Below, piece after piece: positions 61,566-64,000 of a stretch of 64,000 bases of DNA. The notes under the pieces were generated by a model. The model was not told where the DNA came from, did no database searches, and worked only from the letters and a program-made list of their open reading frames with translations. Every line of letters starts with the position of its first letter. Within the stretch, counting starts at the first letter, position 1. Origin of the DNA: Halomonas ramblicola. Its GTDB lineage: Bacteria > Pseudomonadota > Gammaproteobacteria > Pseudomonadales > Halomonadaceae. Location of the stretch: NCBI RefSeq assembly GCF_030409215.1, contig NZ_JAUFPL010000018.1, forward strand, positions 219,219 through 283,218, given 5' to 3'. Made by a program: the position numbers and the translations under genes.

Positions 61566-61602
61566 GTGCGAATCTCCTCTACGGCGGCCGTTCGGCAAAA
61601 CC

Positions 61603-61618
61603 CTGTTGAAACGTACAG
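61603..61618 (-). promoter_or_regulatory. LexA (SOS) box upstream of the LexA-like gene
   Basis: On the minus strand CTGTACGTTTCAACAG, a perfect CTG-N10-CAG core with AT-rich centre. It lies 38 bases before the start codon, a position suited to repression. Confidence 0.85.
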
Positions 61619-61780
61619 TAATGAGGAAGCATAGCAGGAGGCGCCGATCTGGCAAGGGAGCCGAGCGTCGAATGCCATGCTGCGGGGCGGGCGCGACCGG
61701 CTGACGCAGCCCGGGCATCTGGCAGGCGCGGGCCTTTCCGTGTACAGTCTCGGGCCAAATCGTCCATGCCGGAGTGTGTC

Positions 61781-62416
61781 TTGACCCTGCGTCTGCAAGC
61801 CAGAGGCCTGGCCTGTGAACGGGATGATCGGTGGCTGTTCGAGGATCTCGACCTGGATATCCGTGCCGGCGAGATCGTGCGTGTCGAAGGCCCCAATGGC
61901 AGCGGCAAGACCACCCTGCTGAAGATCCTGTCCGGACAGCTGGCCGACTACCAGGGCGAGCTGTTCTGGAACGACCGGCCCATGCGCCGGGTGCGCCAGG
62001 CCTTCCTCGAGAGCCTGCTGTACCTGGGCCATGCCCCGGGGGTCAAGGCGGCGCTCACGCCCCTGGAGAACCTGGCCTGGTACCAGGCCCTGGCCGGCCG
62101 GCGCGGCAGCGAGGACGCGCGACTGGCGGCCCTGGAGGCGGTGGGCCTGGCGGGCTTCGAGGACGTGCCGGCTGCCCAGCTTTCGGCCGGCCAGCAGCGC
62201 CGCGTGGCGCTGGCCCGACTGGAACTGACGCCGCGCCCACTGTGGGTGCTCGACGAGCCCTTCACCGCCATCGACCGCGACGGCGTGGCGGCCCTGGAGG
62301 CACGGCTGGTCGCCCACGCCCGGGCCGGCGGCTGCGTGCTGGTGACCACCCATCACGAGCTCGGCGCGTCGACGCTGCTGCGCCGCATCCGCCTGGGAGG
62401 CCGGCATGCCGCATGA
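61781..62416 (+). CDS. ccmA: Cytochrome c biogenesis ATP-binding protein CcmA
   Basis: ATPase of the CcmABCD complex that releases holo-CcmE during cytochrome c maturation. The 211 residues contain Walker A GPNGSGKTTLL, signature AQLSAGQQRRVALAR and Walker B LWVLDEPFTAID. Start choice: TTG at 61781 has GGAG seven to ten bases upstream and gives the family N-terminus (TLRLQARGLACERDDRW); an in-frame ATG at 61766 lacks a ribosome site. Overlaps ccmB by 11 bases. Confidence 0.93.
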   Translation: MTLRLQARGLACERDDRWLFEDLDLDIRAGEIVRVEGPNGSGKTTLLKILSGQLADYQGELFWNDRPMRRVRQAFLESLLYLGHAPGVKAALTPLENLAWYQALAGRRGSEDARLAALEAVGLAGFEDVPAAQLSAGQQRRVALARLELTPRPLWVLDEPFTAIDRDGVAALEARLVAHARAGGCVLVTTHHELGASTLLRRIRLGGRHAA

Positions 62417-63146
62417 GGCCAGGGGGCTCCAGGCTCGGCAGGACGCGAGCCGCACCGGGGAACCCGGCGGCGGCCTGGCGGTCGCATTCTGGGCGACCCT
62501 GAAGCGCGACCTGGTACTGCTGCTGCGCCGGCGCAGCGAGGTGCTCAACCCGCTGGTGTTCTTCGCCCTGGTGATCACCCTGTTCCCGATCGGCATCTCG
62601 CCCGATCCGGAGTTGCTGGCCACCATCGCCCCGGGGCTGTTGTGGGTGGCGGCGCTGCTGGCGGCGCTGCTTTCTCTGGACAGCCTGTTTCGCGGCGACT
62701 ACGACGATGGCTCCCTGGAGCAGCTGCTGCTCACGCCGCAGCCGCTGCCCCTGCTGGTCCTGGCCAAGGTGGCGGTGCACTGGCTGCTCACCGGCCTGCC
62801 GCTGGCGCTGATGGCGCCGGTACTGGGCATCCTGCTGTCGCTGCCCGTCGGCAGCTACGGGGTACTGGCGTTGTCGCTGGCGCTGGGCTCCGCCAGCCTG
62901 AGCCTGGTCGGGGCGATCGGCGCCGCCCTGACCGTGGGGCTGTCCCGCGGCGGGGTACTGCTCTCGCTGCTGGTGCTGCCGCTCTACATCCCGGTGCTGA
63001 TCTTCGGCGCCGGCGCGGTGCAGGCGGCGATCCTGGGTGACGGGGCTTCGGCCCACCTGGCCATCCTGGGGGCCCTGCTGGCCCTGGCGCTGATGCTGGC
63101 GCCCTGGGCCATCGCCGCCGCGCTACGCATCAGCATCAACGGTTGA
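62406..63146 (+). CDS. ccmB: Heme exporter membrane protein CcmB
   Basis: Membrane subunit of the CcmAB transporter-like module. The 246 residues have six hydrophobic spans from about residue 44 onward and the family motifs [37 protein letters not shown] and [15 protein letters not shown]. The first 24 residues are hydrophilic and may be over-extended, as the ATG lies inside ccmA. Followed by ccmC. Confidence 0.94.
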   Translation: MPHEARGLQARQDASRTGEPGGGLAVAFWATLKRDLVLLLRRRSEVLNPLVFFALVITLFPIGISPDPELLATIAPGLLWVAALLAALLSLDSLFRGDYDDGSLEQLLLTPQPLPLLVLAKVAVHWLLTGLPLALMAPVLGILLSLPVGSYGVLALSLALGSASLSLVGAIGAALTVGLSRGGVLLSLLVLPLYIPVLIFGAGAVQAAILGDGASAHLAILGALLALALMLAPWAIAAALRISING

Positions 63147-63175
63147 CGGTAGATTCGAGAGGTATTGCGGACGAC

Positions 63176-63916
63176 ATGTGGTCCTTCATTCACAAGCTGG
63201 GCTCGCCCAGGTGGTTCTACGCCATCAGCGCACGGCTGATGCCGTGGTTCTGGGTGGCCGCCGCGCTGCTCATCGCGGTGGGCAGCGTCTGGGGGCTGGC
63301 CTTCGCCCCGGCCGACTATCAGCAGGGCAACAGCTTCCGCATCATCTATGTGCACGTGCCCGCCGCCTTCCTCGCCCAGTCGGTGTTCGTCGGCATGGCC
63401 GTGGCGGGGCTGGTCTTCATGGTCTGGAAGATCAAGGTCGCCGACATGGCCGCGGCCATGATGGCCCCGCTGGGCGCCGCCATGACCTTCATCGCGCTGT
63501 TCTCCGGGGCGGTGTGGGGCGTGCCTACCTGGGGTACCTGGTGGATGTGGGACGCGCGCCTCACCTCGATGCTGATCCTGCTGTTCCTCTACCTGGGCGT
63601 GATCGCCCTGCGTGGCGCCTTCGCCAGCCGCGACAGCGGCTCCCGGGCCGCCTCGGTGTTGGCCATGGTGGGGGTGATCAACATCCCCATCATCAAGTAC
63701 TCGGTGGACTGGTGGTACACCCTGCACCAGCCGGCCAGCTTCAGCGTCACCTCGCGGCCGACCATGCCGCTGGAGATGTGGGCGCCGCTGCTGATCATGG
63801 TGCTGGGCTTCTACTGCTTCTTCATTGCCGTGACCCTGATGCGCACGCGCAGCGAGATCCTGCGTCGCGAATCCAACAAGCGCTGGGTACGCGACCTGGC
63901 CGTGGAGGGGCGCTGA
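63176..63916 (+). CDS. ccmC: Heme exporter protein CcmC
   Basis: Membrane protein of the heme handling protein family that loads heme onto CcmE. The 246 residues have six membrane spans and the Trp-rich periplasmic motif [19 protein letters not shown], flanked by histidines in IYVHVPAAF and in TLHQPASF. Start ATG at 63176 gives [15 protein letters not shown], matching Pseudomonas CcmC; a TTG further upstream overlaps the ccmB stop and is less likely. It shares one base with ccmD (TGATG). Confidence 0.95.
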   Translation: MWSFIHKLGSPRWFYAISARLMPWFWVAAALLIAVGSVWGLAFAPADYQQGNSFRIIYVHVPAAFLAQSVFVGMAVAGLVFMVWKIKVADMAAAMMAPLGAAMTFIALFSGAVWGVPTWGTWWMWDARLTSMLILLFLYLGVIALRGAFASRDSGSRAASVLAMVGVINIPIIKYSVDWWYTLHQPASFSVTSRPTMPLEMWAPLLIMVLGFYCFFIAVTLMRTRSEILRRESNKRWVRDLAVEGR

Positions 63917-64000
63917 TGGCCTTCGACTCCTTCCAAGACTTCCTCGCCATGGGCGGGCATGCCCCCTACGTCTGGGCCGCCTGGGCCGTGACCGCGGGCC
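63916..64000 (+). CDS. ccmD: Heme exporter protein CcmD (5' part, cut by window end)
   Basis: The first 28 codons, beginning [20 protein letters not shown], match the typical CcmD N-terminus. CcmD is a small one-helix protein that stabilises the CcmABC-CcmE complex. The rest lies beyond the window. The start overlaps the ccmC stop by one base. Confidence 0.9.
   Translation, partial: MAFDSFQDFLAMGGHAPYVWAAWAVTAG

Overview
The window is GC-rich gammaproteobacterial core chromosome. Gene content and order resemble Pseudomonas, but several differences (short single-domain MaeB, an oadGAB sodium pump, no phaC cluster next to ubiE, family-specific intergenic repeats) make a halophilic relative such as Halomonas/Chromohalobacter the best guess. 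That assignment is inference. I see no prophage, insertion sequence or CRISPR array; almost every gene is housekeeping and intact. The unusual material lies between the genes.

Layout. 1-4.4 kb: a DAHP synthase gene preceded by a short ORF with a Tyr/Trp/Phe-rich stretch, a DUF3087 membrane protein and a Tat-exported PhoX-type phosphatase. 4.4-14.1 kb (mostly minus strand): ppk1, hemB, then elbB (plus), tatABC, hisE, ubiB-ubiJ-ubiE and a DUF971 protein. 14.2-21.1 kb: hslVU, a SPOR-domain protein, argS, priA. 21.1-39.7 kb: rpmE, maeB, a DUF481 outer-membrane protein, PBP1A, then the pilMNOPQ-aroK-aroB run and gltBD. 39.9-43.8 kb: pyrG-kdsA-eno. 43.9-55.7 kb: a GGA-rich intergenic RNA candidate of RsmZ/CsrB type, fdxA, mutS, a metallophosphatase, pncC, recA-recX, alaS, lysC, csrA and three tRNA genes. 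55.8-64 kb: dusC, oadGAB, an SOS-boxed LexA-like protease without a DNA-binding domain coupled to yigZ, and the start of the ccmABCD cytochrome c maturation operon, cut by the window end.

Functional links. Aromatic biosynthesis appears three times (DAHP synthase, aroK, aroB). Phosphate handling appears twice (phoX, ppk1). Two genes carry clear CTG-N10-CAG LexA boxes (recA and the LexA-like protease). CsrA and a probable CsrA-titrating RNA are both present, about 11 kb apart.

The most interesting non-coding signals are: (1) the RsmZ/CsrB-like RNA at about 44.05-44.23 kb; (2) a roughly 110-bp palindromic repeat in three intergenic copies whose stems differ by compensatory base changes; (3) the aromatic leader ORF that ends one base before the DAHP synthase start; (4) heptamer tandem repeats with different 7-mers at four intergenic sites; (5) a pair of inverted GTAGGAG-headed REP-like units after gltD; (6) an intrinsic terminator inside the gltB upstream region.
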